This document shows, piece after piece, positions 1 to 4,686 of a stretch of DNA of 5,766 bases (position 1 is its first letter; each line of letters opens with the position of its first letter). The notes under the pieces were generated by a model. It had not been told where the DNA came from. It was given only the letters and a program-made list of their open reading frames with translations, and made no database searches. The stretch is from an uncultured Erysipelotrichales bacterium (GTDB lineage: Bacteria; Bacillota_I; Bacilli_A; Erysipelotrichales; Coprobacillaceae). The stretch covers positions 1 through 5,766 of the forward strand of contig CAJUJC010000105.1 of assembly GCA_910586805.1 (NCBI GenBank). The letters run 5' to 3'. The translations under genes were made by a program, and so were the position numbers.

Positions 1-57
1 CTGGAAGAAAAAGTTTTGAAATATAATCTCCCCTCCAGTTTTAGTATAGAGCCATAA
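1..57 (+). CDS. 3' end of an unidentified upstream gene (partial)
   Basis: Frame 1 is open from the left edge and gives 18 codons, ending EEKVLKYNLPSSFSIEP, before a TAA at 55-57. The mixture of charged and hydrophobic residues and the position just ahead of a candidate hairpin region and the spoIIGA promoter suggest the tail of a real gene. In related genomes cell-division genes such as ftsZ often lie upstream of spoIIGA, but the residues seen here do not show a recognisable FtsZ C-terminal tail. I do not assign a function. An 18-codon open stretch can occur by chance, so confidence is low. Confidence 0.3.
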   Translation: MEEKVLKYNLPSSFSIEP

Positions 58-68
58 ATATAGCACTT

Positions 69-136
69 TTTTATTTTCATATAAGAAAATAAAATGAAAC
101 AAAAGGTGAAGAAAAATATTTCTCCTTTTTATTTTC
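69..136 (+). other. AT-rich region with alternative hairpins
   Basis: The arm TTTTATTTTC occurs at 69-78 and again at 127-136, and its exact reverse complement GAAAATAAAA is at 85-94. The middle arm can therefore pair with the left copy (10 bp, 6-base loop) or with the right copy. Within the second arrangement, 104-106 pairs with 124-126 and 110-114 with 119-123. The right side ends in a T-rich run. This may be a weak terminator of the upstream gene. In such AT-rich DNA some pairing is expected by chance, so a dedicated switch is not established. Confidence 0.35.
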
Positions 137-137
137 T

Positions 138-170
138 TTGACATAATTTTTATTGACTCTCTCCTATAAT
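138..170 (+). promoter_or_regulatory. Candidate spoIIG-type promoter with 21-bp spacer
   Basis: A perfect TTGACA at 138-143 and a perfect TATAAT at 165-170 are separated by 21 bases, longer than the 16-18 used by ordinary vegetative promoters. The spoIIG promoter of B. subtilis is known for near-consensus boxes set about 22 bp apart, which makes it dependent on Spo0A~P. The heptamer TTTGACA at 137-143 differs at one base from the reverse of the Spo0A box (TTCGACA), and a second TTGAC lies at 153-157. Transcription would start near 176-178, leaving a very short leader that begins at the spoIIGA ribosome binding site. No better -35 lies 17 bp upstream of the -10. Confidence 0.6.
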
Positions 171-188
171 GAAAAAGGGGTGAAAATC

Positions 189-911
189 ATGGAAGTCTAT
201 GTAGAGGTCACATATATTATGAATGCTTTTTTAATATTATTATCTTTTGAAATTTTGTGTTTTTTACTCAACATACAAATGACAAAGAAACAAATATTAA
301 CTTATGTGCTTACCTATAACATATCATGCTTATTCCTATATATAGATTTCTTTGATGGATTCCTTTTCTTATACAACCTTATTCTTACTTTTTTTTACTT
401 TAGAAAACAAGTCTATATTTATTATCCTATTTACATTTTTATTTATGTATCTTTACTTTCTTTTTTAGAGTATGTTTTACCAGCAACAACGATATTTCAA
501 GGGATATTAATTATAGAAAATATCAATATGATGTCATTTATGATTATGGGAATACTGACAATAATTATTGTTTACTTTTATATTTCTTTTTGTAGTTATA
601 AGTTAAATCAAAATGATATGATTGATGTTTCTTTTTGTGATGTATCATGTTTAGGATTTATAGATAATGGAAATAAGGTGTTTTATAAAGGATATCCAGT
701 CATTTTTATATCTGAACATTTATTAAATGAATATCAAAGTATTGATAGAATTATGATAAGTACTGCTACTGGTAAGGAAAAAATTGATATTGTTTTAATA
801 GATGAAATGAATATAAACCACCAAGTTTTACATCATGTTTATGCTGGTATTATGAAAACGAGCGAATATGATTGTATTTTAAATTCACAATTAATGGGAG
901 GATTGTTATGA
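189..911 (+). CDS. spoIIGA: SpoIIGA, membrane aspartic protease that processes pro-sigma-E
   Basis: SpoIIGA is the sporulation protease that removes the pro-sequence of sigma-E after asymmetric division, when signalled by SpoIIR from the forespore. The predicted protein has 240 residues, clearly shorter than the about 309 of B. subtilis. Five hydrophobic segments are visible at about residues 5-29, 34-55, 57-71, 75-97 and 112-134, followed by a soluble C-terminal domain. The likely catalytic aspartate is D159 in FIDNGN (159-162), aligned with the family's D-S/T-G-N site; the second position is Asn. A C-terminal YDCILNSQL resembles the family's conserved end. The ATG at 189 is chosen because GGGGTG (177-182) precedes it at a suitable distance; a TTG at 153 in the same frame would overlap the promoter. 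The stop overlaps the sigE start as ATGA, implying translational coupling. Identity rests on topology, the D-x-G-N motif and adjacency to sigE. Confidence 0.9.
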   Translation: MEVYVEVTYIMNAFLILLSFEILCFLLNIQMTKKQILTYVLTYNISCLFLYIDFFDGFLFLYNLILTFFYFRKQVYIYYPIYIFIYVSLLSFLEYVLPATTIFQGILIIENINMMSFMIMGILTIIIVYFYISFCSYKLNQNDMIDVSFCDVSCLGFIDNGNKVFYKGYPVIFISEHLLNEYQSIDRIMISTATGKEKIDIVLIDEMNINHQVLHHVYAGIMKTSEYDCILNSQLMGGLL

Positions 912-1600
912 TATTACAATGGATTAAACAATGGTTTTATAAAAAAAAGAGTTTGTTTTATATTGGTAGACATGATGTATTAAAAGAACCATTAAAAGGA
1001 CAAGCAGAGGAAGATGTTTTAAAGAGATTACAAGATGGAGATGAAGAAGCAAGGGATTTGTTGATTGAACATAATTTGAGATTAGTTGTTTATGTAGCAA
1101 AAAAATATGACAATACACCAGGTGGAAATATTGAAGATTTAATTAGTATTGGAACAATTGGTTTAGTCAAAGCAGTTAATACATTTAAAATGGATAAAAA
1201 TATAAAACTAGCAACATATGCTTCACGTTGTATTGAAAATGAGATTTTGATGTTTTTAAGAAAAAACAATAAATTAAGACAAGAAATTTCTTTGGATGAA
1301 CCTTTAAATATTGATTATGATGGTAATGAATTGTTACTATCAGATATTGTTGGAACAGAAAGTGATATCGTACAAAATGAAATGAACTATAACGATCAAA
1401 AAGAAAAATTTTATGACGAATTACAATGTTTAAATGATAGGGAAAGAGAAATATTAATGATGCGTTATGGTTTGATTGGACATGAAGAATTGACACAAAA
1501 AGATGTTGCCGAGTTGCTAGGAATCTCTCAATCATATATATCAAGATTAGAGAAAAAGATTATCAAAAAACTAAGAAACAAACTTAATCATGATGAATAA
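908..1600 (+). CDS. sigE: RNA polymerase sporulation sigma factor SigE (pro-form)
   Basis: This is sigma-E, the first mother-cell-specific sigma factor of sporulation, made as an inactive membrane-associated precursor. The 230-residue protein has region 2 at about residues 48-115, including NLRLVVYVAKKY, EDLISIGTIGLVKAV and ATYASRCIENEILMFLR. These are near-identical to B. subtilis sigma-E as I recall it. The signature SLDEPLNIDYDGNELLLSD follows at about 128-146. Region 4 carries the helix-turn-helix TQKDVAELLGISQSYISRLE at about 196-215. The start at 908 overlaps the spoIIGA stop (ATGA). The N-terminal extension before the FYIG junction (17-20) is about 10 residues shorter than in B. subtilis, but still basic and amphipathic (WIKQWFYKKK). 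The linker PGGNIEDL has one residue more than the Bacillus form. Expression is expected from the spoIIG promoter together with its own protease. Confidence 0.97.
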   Translation: MILQWIKQWFYKKKSLFYIGRHDVLKEPLKGQAEEDVLKRLQDGDEEARDLLIEHNLRLVVYVAKKYDNTPGGNIEDLISIGTIGLVKAVNTFKMDKNIKLATYASRCIENEILMFLRKNNKLRQEISLDEPLNIDYDGNELLLSDIVGTESDIVQNEMNYNDQKEKFYDELQCLNDREREILMMRYGLIGHEELTQKDVAELLGISQSYISRLEKKIIKKLRNKLNHDE

Positions 1601-1624
1601 TGTCAAATGATATTGGTTAGACTT
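1595..1624 (+). promoter_or_regulatory. Candidate forespore (sigma-F/sigma-G type) promoter of sigG
   Basis: GAATA at 1595-1599 and GGTTAGACTT at 1615-1624 are 15 bases apart. They resemble the B. subtilis sigma-F consensus of about GYWTA-N15/16-GGNRANANTW, with a mismatch at the second base of the -35 and at the R of the -10. sigG is transcribed by sigma-F in the forespore of B. subtilis, so a promoter is expected here. The likely start point, about 1630, would fall in the loop of the hairpin at 1620-1639. The match is imperfect and not statistically tested. Confidence 0.4.
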
Positions 1625-1639
1625 CTTTAAGAAGGAGTC
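1620..1639 (+). promoter_or_regulatory. Hairpin sequestering the sigG ribosome binding site
   Basis: GACTTCTT (1620-1627) pairs with AAGGAGTC (1632-1639) through a UAAG loop, giving eight consecutive pairs with one G-U (1624/1635). The 3' arm is exactly the Shine-Dalgarno sequence AAGGAG (1632-1637) of sigG, whose ATG is at 1646. Transcripts reading through from sigE would contain the full hairpin and should be poorly translated. A leader hairpin reducing sigG translation has been reported for B. subtilis, as I recall. There is no T-run behind it, so it is not an intrinsic terminator. Confidence 0.7.
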
Positions 1640-1645
1640 GAAAGA

Positions 1646-2422
1646 ATGGCAAAGTATAAAGTTGAAATGGTGGGTTATAATCAGGAATATCCTAAGTTAA
1701 CTCACCAACAAACAATGGATAAATTAAACCAATATCACAAAACACATGACGATTTTATAAAAGAAGAACTGATTTTATCAAATTTAAAGTTAGTTTTATC
1801 AATAGTACAAAAATATCATCAAAGAACAAATAATCTTGATGATTTATTCCAGGTTGGAATTATAGGATTAATAAAAGCAATAGAAAATTTTGATACAAGC
1901 TTAAACGTACGTTTTTCTACTTATGCAGTTCCTTTAGTTATAGGAGAAATCAAAAGATATTTAAGAGATAATTCCCCTTTAAGAATACCACGTTCTATGC
2001 GAGATTTAGCTTATAAAGCATTATTAGAAAATGAAGTCTATGTTAAACAATTTCATAAAGAGCCAAGTACAAAAGAATTAGCAAAAAGACTAGATGTAGA
2101 AGAAAGACTTTTGGTTGAAGCTTTGTCATCAACACATGGTGTTGCTTCATTATCACAAGAAGTTCAAAATGATGGAAATAATCAAATTGAATTAATTGAT
2201 CAAATTACGACACAAAGAAATGAAATTGATGATTTACAAAATCATATGGACTTAACAAATGCTTTAAAATATCTTGACGATAAAGAAAGACAAATTATTG
2301 AACAACGTTATTTTCAGGATTATACACAAAGTGAAATAGCAAAGGAATTATTTATCTCTCAGGCACAAGTTTCACGTATTGAAAAACAGGCATTATCACA
2401 TTTAAAGAAATATATGAGTTAA
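1646..2422 (+). CDS. sigG: RNA polymerase sporulation sigma factor SigG
   Basis: Sigma-G drives the late forespore programme, including spore-coat-independent protection and germination genes. The 258-residue protein begins with KVEMVGYNQEYPKLT, corresponding to the sigma-G-type N-terminal segment (KVEICGVDTSKLPVL in B. subtilis). Region 2 spans about residues 38-108 (NLKLVLSIVQKY, LDDLFQVGIIGLIKAIENFD, FSTYAVPLVIGEIKRYLRDN). Region 3 spans about 113-190, with PRSMRDLAYKAL. Region 4 spans about 202-255, with the helix-turn-helix at 227-247 ending FISQAQVSRIEKQAL. Length and motifs fit sigma-G rather than sigma-F, and the position directly after sigE agrees. The start is set by the AAGAAGGAG ribosome binding site at 1629-1637, which is locked in a hairpin. 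A forespore-type promoter may lie in the gap, so two transcripts with different translation are likely. Confidence 0.96.
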   Translation: MAKYKVEMVGYNQEYPKLTHQQTMDKLNQYHKTHDDFIKEELILSNLKLVLSIVQKYHQRTNNLDDLFQVGIIGLIKAIENFDTSLNVRFSTYAVPLVIGEIKRYLRDNSPLRIPRSMRDLAYKALLENEVYVKQFHKEPSTKELAKRLDVEERLLVEALSSTHGVASLSQEVQNDGNNQIELIDQITTQRNEIDDLQNHMDLTNALKYLDDKERQIIEQRYFQDYTQSEIAKELFISQAQVSRIEKQALSHLKKYMS

Positions 2423-2450
2423 AGTTGCATATAATAAAGTGGTGATGCTG

Positions 2451-2693
2451 ATGCGTTTTATTTCATTACAAAGTAAAGATGTTGTAGATGGGACAACAGG
2501 AGCAAAAATTGGATATGTATCTGATTTGGAAATAGATCCTATATGTCATTGTATACAGGCGATTATTGTAGAGAGATTTACCCCTCTAAAATTCATTTGT
2601 ATATTTAAAGGACCACCTATTTTGATTGTTCCAATAGAAAACATTATTACAATTGGAGAAGATGTCATTATTGTCAATTTACCTTGCTTGTAA
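2451..2693 (+). CDS. YlmC/YmxH-family PRC-barrel protein
   Basis: This encodes a small 80-residue protein with the pattern of the PRC-barrel YlmC/YmxH family: SKDVVDGTTGAKIGYVSDLEID at the start (about 8-29), IQAIIVE in the middle (about 35-41) and a final VPIENIITIGEDVIIV (about 60-75). Family members are often found directly after sigG in sporulating Firmicutes and are annotated as sporulation-associated, but their molecular role is not established. The ATG at 2451 is preferred over ATG 2445 or the GTGs at 2439 and 2442. GGTGAT at 2441-2446 is complementary to the 16S rRNA 3' end, and the family homology begins just after 2451. The gene is 28 bases behind sigG and probably co-transcribed. 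The hydrophobic insert LKFICIFKGPPILIVP is typical of the barrel strands. Confidence 0.82.
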   Translation: MRFISLQSKDVVDGTTGAKIGYVSDLEIDPICHCIQAIIVERFTPLKFICIFKGPPILIVPIENIITIGEDVIIVNLPCL

Positions 2694-2708
2694 AAAGATA
2701 GACGTAAT

Positions 2709-2728
2709 GAGGAATTTTCTCTTTTTTT
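2709..2728 (+). terminator. Weak possible terminator after the ylmC/ymxH gene
   Basis: GAGGA (2709-2713) can pair with TTCTC (2717-2721), including one G-U, around a 3-base loop, followed by seven T residues (2722-2728). A wider alternative pairs AAAAAGA (2692-2698) with TCTTTTT (2720-2726). The stem is short and weak. The T-run also occupies the -35 position of the sepF promoter, so its role as terminator is uncertain. Confidence 0.3.
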
Positions 2729-2750
2729 CATCATAATGATATGTTATAAT
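2722..2750 (+). promoter_or_regulatory. Extended -10 promoter of sepF
   Basis: TGTTATAAT at 2742-2750 is a perfect TATAAT with the TG extension. The -35 position 17 bases upstream holds only T residues, which an extended -10 can tolerate. Transcription would begin near 2757, about 27 bases ahead of the sepF start. This separates the vegetative division genes from the sporulation genes upstream. Confidence 0.6.
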
Positions 2751-2783
2751 AAACAAAGAAAAGTTAAGGAGGATACCTTTATT

Positions 2784-3218
2784 ATGGATAAAGTAAAAAA
2801 ATGGTTTTTTGAAGAAGAAGACGAAGATGATGAAGTTTATGAAAGTATAGATACTAATGTTGAAGATGATCAAGTCAAAGCAACAAGTATGTTCGAAAAA
2901 GCCAAATCTACAAAGACAAGTGATGCTGTTAAAGCTTTAAGTGCAAATAAAGATAGTCATTTGGTTTTATTTGAGCCAAGAGCTTATGGTGAAACTCAAG
3001 AAATCGCCATTTACTTAAAACAAAAAAGAGCTGCTGTTGTTAATTTACATCGTTTACAAAAAGAACAATCTAAACGTGTTATTGATTTTTTAAGTGGTGT
3101 TATTTTTGCCATTGAAGGGGATATTCAACAAATTGGTCCTAAGATTTTCTTATGTACACCTAAAAATATTGGTGTAACAGGAAATATCACAATGGATGAT
3201 GCAGATACTGATGAATAA
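2784..3218 (+). CDS. sepF: Cell division protein SepF
   Basis: SepF binds the FtsZ C-terminus, anchors the Z-ring to the membrane and shapes the septum. The 144-residue protein has a short basic-hydrophobic N-terminal helix (MDKVKKWFFEE, 1-11) suited to membrane insertion, then an acidic, disordered linker (12-50). The SepF core at about 57-135 contains HLVLFEPRAYGETQEIAIYL, AAVVNLHRLQKEQSKRVIDF and LSGVIFAIEGDIQQIG, then KIFLCTP. The DFLSG motif (101-105), whose glycine matters for ring assembly in B. subtilis, is intact. The start at 2784 has AAGGAGG at 2766-2772, 11 bases away; the in-frame ATG at 2736 overlaps the promoter and is rejected. In B. subtilis the gene (ylmF) has the same neighbourhood. 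A hairpin terminator overlaps its stop codon. Confidence 0.96.
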   Translation: MDKVKKWFFEEEDEDDEVYESIDTNVEDDQVKATSMFEKAKSTKTSDAVKALSANKDSHLVLFEPRAYGETQEIAIYLKQKRAAVVNLHRLQKEQSKRVIDFLSGVIFAIEGDIQQIGPKIFLCTPKNIGVTGNITMDDADTDE

Positions 3219-3247
3219 GTATTAGCAAAAGGCTAATACTTTCTTTT
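3217..3247 (+). terminator. Intrinsic terminator after sepF
   Basis: AAGTATTAGC (3217-3226) pairs perfectly with GCTAATACTT (3232-3241) around the loop AAAAG, giving a 10-bp stem. It is followed by a T-rich run TTCTTTTT (3241-3248). The 5' arm begins within the sepF stop codon. The A/T-rich stem and the C in the T-run suggest it is partial, which would let some transcription into ylmH and divIVA. Confidence 0.75.
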
Positions 3248-3248
3248 T

Positions 3249-4004
3249 ATGATGTTAGAACACTTTAAAGGTGATGAAATCTTTGTTAAAAAGATACTTG
3301 ATTATCAAAATCAGGCACAAAATTATCAAAAAATGATATTAACCCCTTTTTATAATCCCCATGAACAAGAGATTATACATAAAGTGATAGGAACACATGA
3401 TTTGATGGTGAAGTCTTATGGAGGATTTTTGAATGCAGAAAATCAAAGAATGATTATATGTCCTGACTTTTATGAAATTACTGATGATGATTTTGAAGTG
3501 GTTGTTGTAGAGGTGGTGTATAATTGTCAATTTGGCAAATTATTACATAAAGATGTTTTGGGTGCATTAATGAGTTTAGGAATTAAAAGAGAGCATATTG
3601 GAGATATTTATGATAGTGAACATTTATATTTTTCTTGTTCTTGTCAAACATATACTTATATTCAAAATCATTTGAAACAAATTAAACGCTCGAAAATTCA
3701 TTTAGAGATTGTCAAAGAAAAAATAGAAATAGAACATCAATATCATGTTAAAACATTTTTTATATCAAGTTGGCGTTTGGATAAAATTGTTTCGACTTTA
3801 TTTCATATATCTAGACAAAATGCAAATGAGGCTATTAGGGCAGGTTTTGTAAAAGTTAATCATAAAGAAGTTGAAGAAGTCAGTTTTTTGTGTCATAATA
3901 ATGATATGATTTCTTTAAAAAGACATGGAAGAGTGAAAATTGTGGATGAGGAAAAGAGAAGTCGACAAGGTTCATATGTTGTCAAGGGATATTTTTATAA
4001 GTGA
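3249..4004 (+). CDS. ylmH: YlmH, S4-domain RNA-binding protein
   Basis: YlmH-family proteins bind RNA through a C-terminal S4 domain. B. subtilis YlmH has been linked to ribosome-associated quality control on stalled 50S complexes, where it can overlap with RqcP; earlier work tied the family to division. The 251-residue protein starts LEHFKGDEIFVKKILDY, matching the family N-terminus (YQHFRKDERAFIDQAL in B. subtilis as I recall it). The signature GALMSLGIKREHIGDI is at about 105-120. The S4 domain at about 172-240 contains SWRLDKIVSTLFHISRQNAN, IRAGFVKVNHKEV and DMISLKRHGRVKI. The start is 3249 or the adjacent ATG 3252. Neither has a Shine-Dalgarno sequence, and both lie immediately after the T-run of the sepF terminator. 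N-terminal homology leaves no room for a later start. divIVA follows 10 bases after the stop. Confidence 0.92.
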   Translation: MMLEHFKGDEIFVKKILDYQNQAQNYQKMILTPFYNPHEQEIIHKVIGTHDLMVKSYGGFLNAENQRMIICPDFYEITDDDFEVVVVEVVYNCQFGKLLHKDVLGALMSLGIKREHIGDIYDSEHLYFSCSCQTYTYIQNHLKQIKRSKIHLEIVKEKIEIEHQYHVKTFFISSWRLDKIVSTLFHISRQNANEAIRAGFVKVNHKEVEEVSFLCHNNDMISLKRHGRVKIVDEEKRSRQGSYVVKGYFYK

Positions 4005-4014
4005 GGTGCGAAGA

Positions 4015-4494
4015 ATGGATAAATTTGGTAGACAATTGAGAGGGTATAATCGTAAGAAAGTTGATGATTATATTTTAGAATTGGAAAACAAAATAAAACA
4101 GTTGGAAGAAAGCCATCAAACTTCACAAGAGAAAATTCAATCTTTACAAGATGAGATGTTTACTGTAAATAGTCAAAATGAATTATTGGTTAAGCAATTG
4201 ATGGTTCAAGAAAAAACAAATGAAGAAATCGCAAGACTTGCATTGAAAGAAGCAAGTGAATTGTTAGAAAAAGCGAAAAGAAATGCAAATATGATTTTAA
4301 AGGAATCTATGGAATATGTTCGTGGTTTATCTAAGGATATGGATACATTTAAAAAAGAAGCTATAGATTTTAGAGAAAATGTTGTAAAAATGAGTGAAGA
4401 TATACTAGAAACTATTGACAAATCAGAAATTTTCGGTTTAATTAAAGAAGAAGAAAATGCTAAGAAAGAGAATGTTTATAAGGAAACCTTATAG
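4015..4494 (+). CDS. divIVA: DivIVA-family cell pole/septum protein
   Basis: DivIVA is a coiled-coil protein that recognises negatively curved membrane at septa and poles and recruits division, chromosome-anchoring or wall-synthesis partners. The 159-residue protein carries the family's N-terminal signature FGRQLRGYNRKKVDDYI (4-20, with RGY at 9-11). A coiled coil then spans about 21-70, followed by a second helical segment at about 75-135 (ALKEASELLEKAKRNANMIL). The residue corresponding to the membrane-inserting Phe17 of B. subtilis is Leu8. The protein lacks the usual first eight or so residues (LTPxDI). The start at 4015 has GAGGTG (4003-4008) overlapping the ylmH stop. An in-frame ATG at 3976 would add 13 residues over the ylmH end, but it lacks good support. 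The last codons double as T-box Stem I, and the ileS promoter lies inside the gene. Confidence 0.93.
   Translation: MDKFGRQLRGYNRKKVDDYILELENKIKQLEESHQTSQEKIQSLQDEMFTVNSQNELLVKQLMVQEKTNEEIARLALKEASELLEKAKRNANMILKESMEYVRGLSKDMDTFKKEAIDFRENVVKMSEDILETIDKSEIFGLIKEEENAKKENVYKETL
4415..4442 (+). promoter_or_regulatory. Promoter of ileS inside divIVA
   Basis: A perfect TTGACA (4415-4420) is followed after 16 bases by TTTAAT (4437-4442), five of six matches to the vegetative -10. Transcription would start near 4449, about ten bases ahead of the first base of the T-box structure. No comparable promoter lies between the divIVA stop and the T-box, because the riboswitch begins before the stop codon. 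It is inferred from sequence alone. Confidence 0.65.
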
Positions 4495-4538
4495 AGAGCC
4501 TGTGTTTGGTGGAAACAGGTAAGGAGAACTTATAATGG

Positions 4539-4541
4539 ATC
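4539..4541 (+). promoter_or_regulatory. T-box specifier codon ATC (isoleucine)
   Basis: The nine bases AATGGATCA between the upper stem arm (ends 4533) and the lower arm CTCT (4543-4546) correspond to the specifier loop. The triplet ATC is followed by a purine (A4542), as is usual. It pairs with the GAU anticodon of tRNA-Ile and so agrees with the downstream gene. A second ATC at 4555-4557 lies outside the loop. Confidence 0.8.
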
Positions 4542-4623
4542 ACTCTGGAGCTACATCCTGAAACAAGTAGGGAATGTCGTTGGTCGCGTTAAGACATTGA
4601 GTGTATATCGAAAGATATAAATA

Positions 4624-4652
4624 AAGGTGGTACCGCGTAATAACGTCCATTT
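4624..4652 (+). promoter_or_regulatory. T-box antiterminator
   Basis: AAGGTGGTACCGCG (4624-4637) is the canonical T-box sequence. The bulge TGGT (4628-4631) pairs with the acceptor end ACCA of tRNA-Ile, whose discriminator base is A. GG 4626-4627 pairs with CC 4647-4648 and AAA with TTT 4650-4652 to form the antiterminator helix, which excludes the terminator. Confidence 0.93.
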
Positions 4653-4668
4653 GTAAGGGCGTTTTTTT
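4642..4668 (+). terminator. Regulated intrinsic terminator of the ileS leader
   Basis: AACGTCC (4642-4648) pairs with GGGCGTT (4657-4663), including one G-U, around an 8-base loop and runs into seven T residues (4662-4668). Bases 4644-4648 are shared with the antiterminator, so binding of uncharged tRNA-Ile prevents this hairpin. Confidence 0.92.
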
Positions 4669-4686
4669 ATTGAAAGGAAGAGGGTT

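Larger units (their letters stand above)
4459..4668 (+). promoter_or_regulatory. T-box riboswitch controlling ileS (tRNA-Ile)
   Basis: A T-box leader reads uncharged tRNA and allows transcription of the synthetase gene. Stem I can be built from the sequence: AGAG/CTCT (4467-4470/4543-4546), ATAAG/CTTAT (4478-4482/4529-4533) and CCTTA/TAAGG (4487-4491/4520-4524). The conserved bulge AGAGAG (4493-4498) follows. The distal hairpin CCTGT..TT/AA.ACAGG has a GGTGGAA-type loop (4499-4519). A lower GCT/AGC pairing (4459-4461/4549-4551) may close the stem. Stem II is AATGTC/GACATT (4573-4578/4593-4598). Stem III is TATATC/GATATA with a GAAA loop (4604-4619). The T-box and terminator follow. The 5' strand of Stem I lies within the divIVA coding sequence. 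The architecture matches B. subtilis glyQS Stem I element by element, with Stem II added. Confidence 0.93.

Noticed and set aside
924..1544. Open frames on the - strand inside sigE (924-1118 and 1185-1544)
   Set aside because: They are antisense shadows of a clear sigma-factor gene, with compositions typical of reversed AT-rich coding DNA and no ribosome binding site or recognisable domain.
1601..1607. TGTCAAA as a Spo0A box upstream of sigG
   Set aside because: A 6/7 match to a heptamer is common in AT-rich DNA, and sigG is not known as a direct Spo0A target; it may simply be chance.
1646..2422. The second sigma factor as SigF
   Set aside because: The N-terminal KVEMVGYNQEYPKLT, the PRSMRDLAYKAL segment and the position after sigE fit SigG, and no spoIIAA/spoIIAB genes are adjacent.
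3274..3336. Short overlapping frame starting at ATG 3274 behind AAAGGTG
   Set aside because: It has about 20 codons, the Shine-Dalgarno-like bases are too close to the ATG, and it is out of frame within conserved ylmH sequence.
4206..4421. Open frame on the - strand inside divIVA
   Set aside because: Serine/phenylalanine-rich translation is what the reverse of a Glu/Lys-rich coiled coil gives; there is no other support.
4552..4557. TAC (4552-4554) or ATC (4555-4557) as the T-box specifier
   Set aside because: Both lie below the lower Stem I pairing. Building Stem I from the distal loop downward places ATC at 4539-4541 in the specifier loop, followed by a purine.
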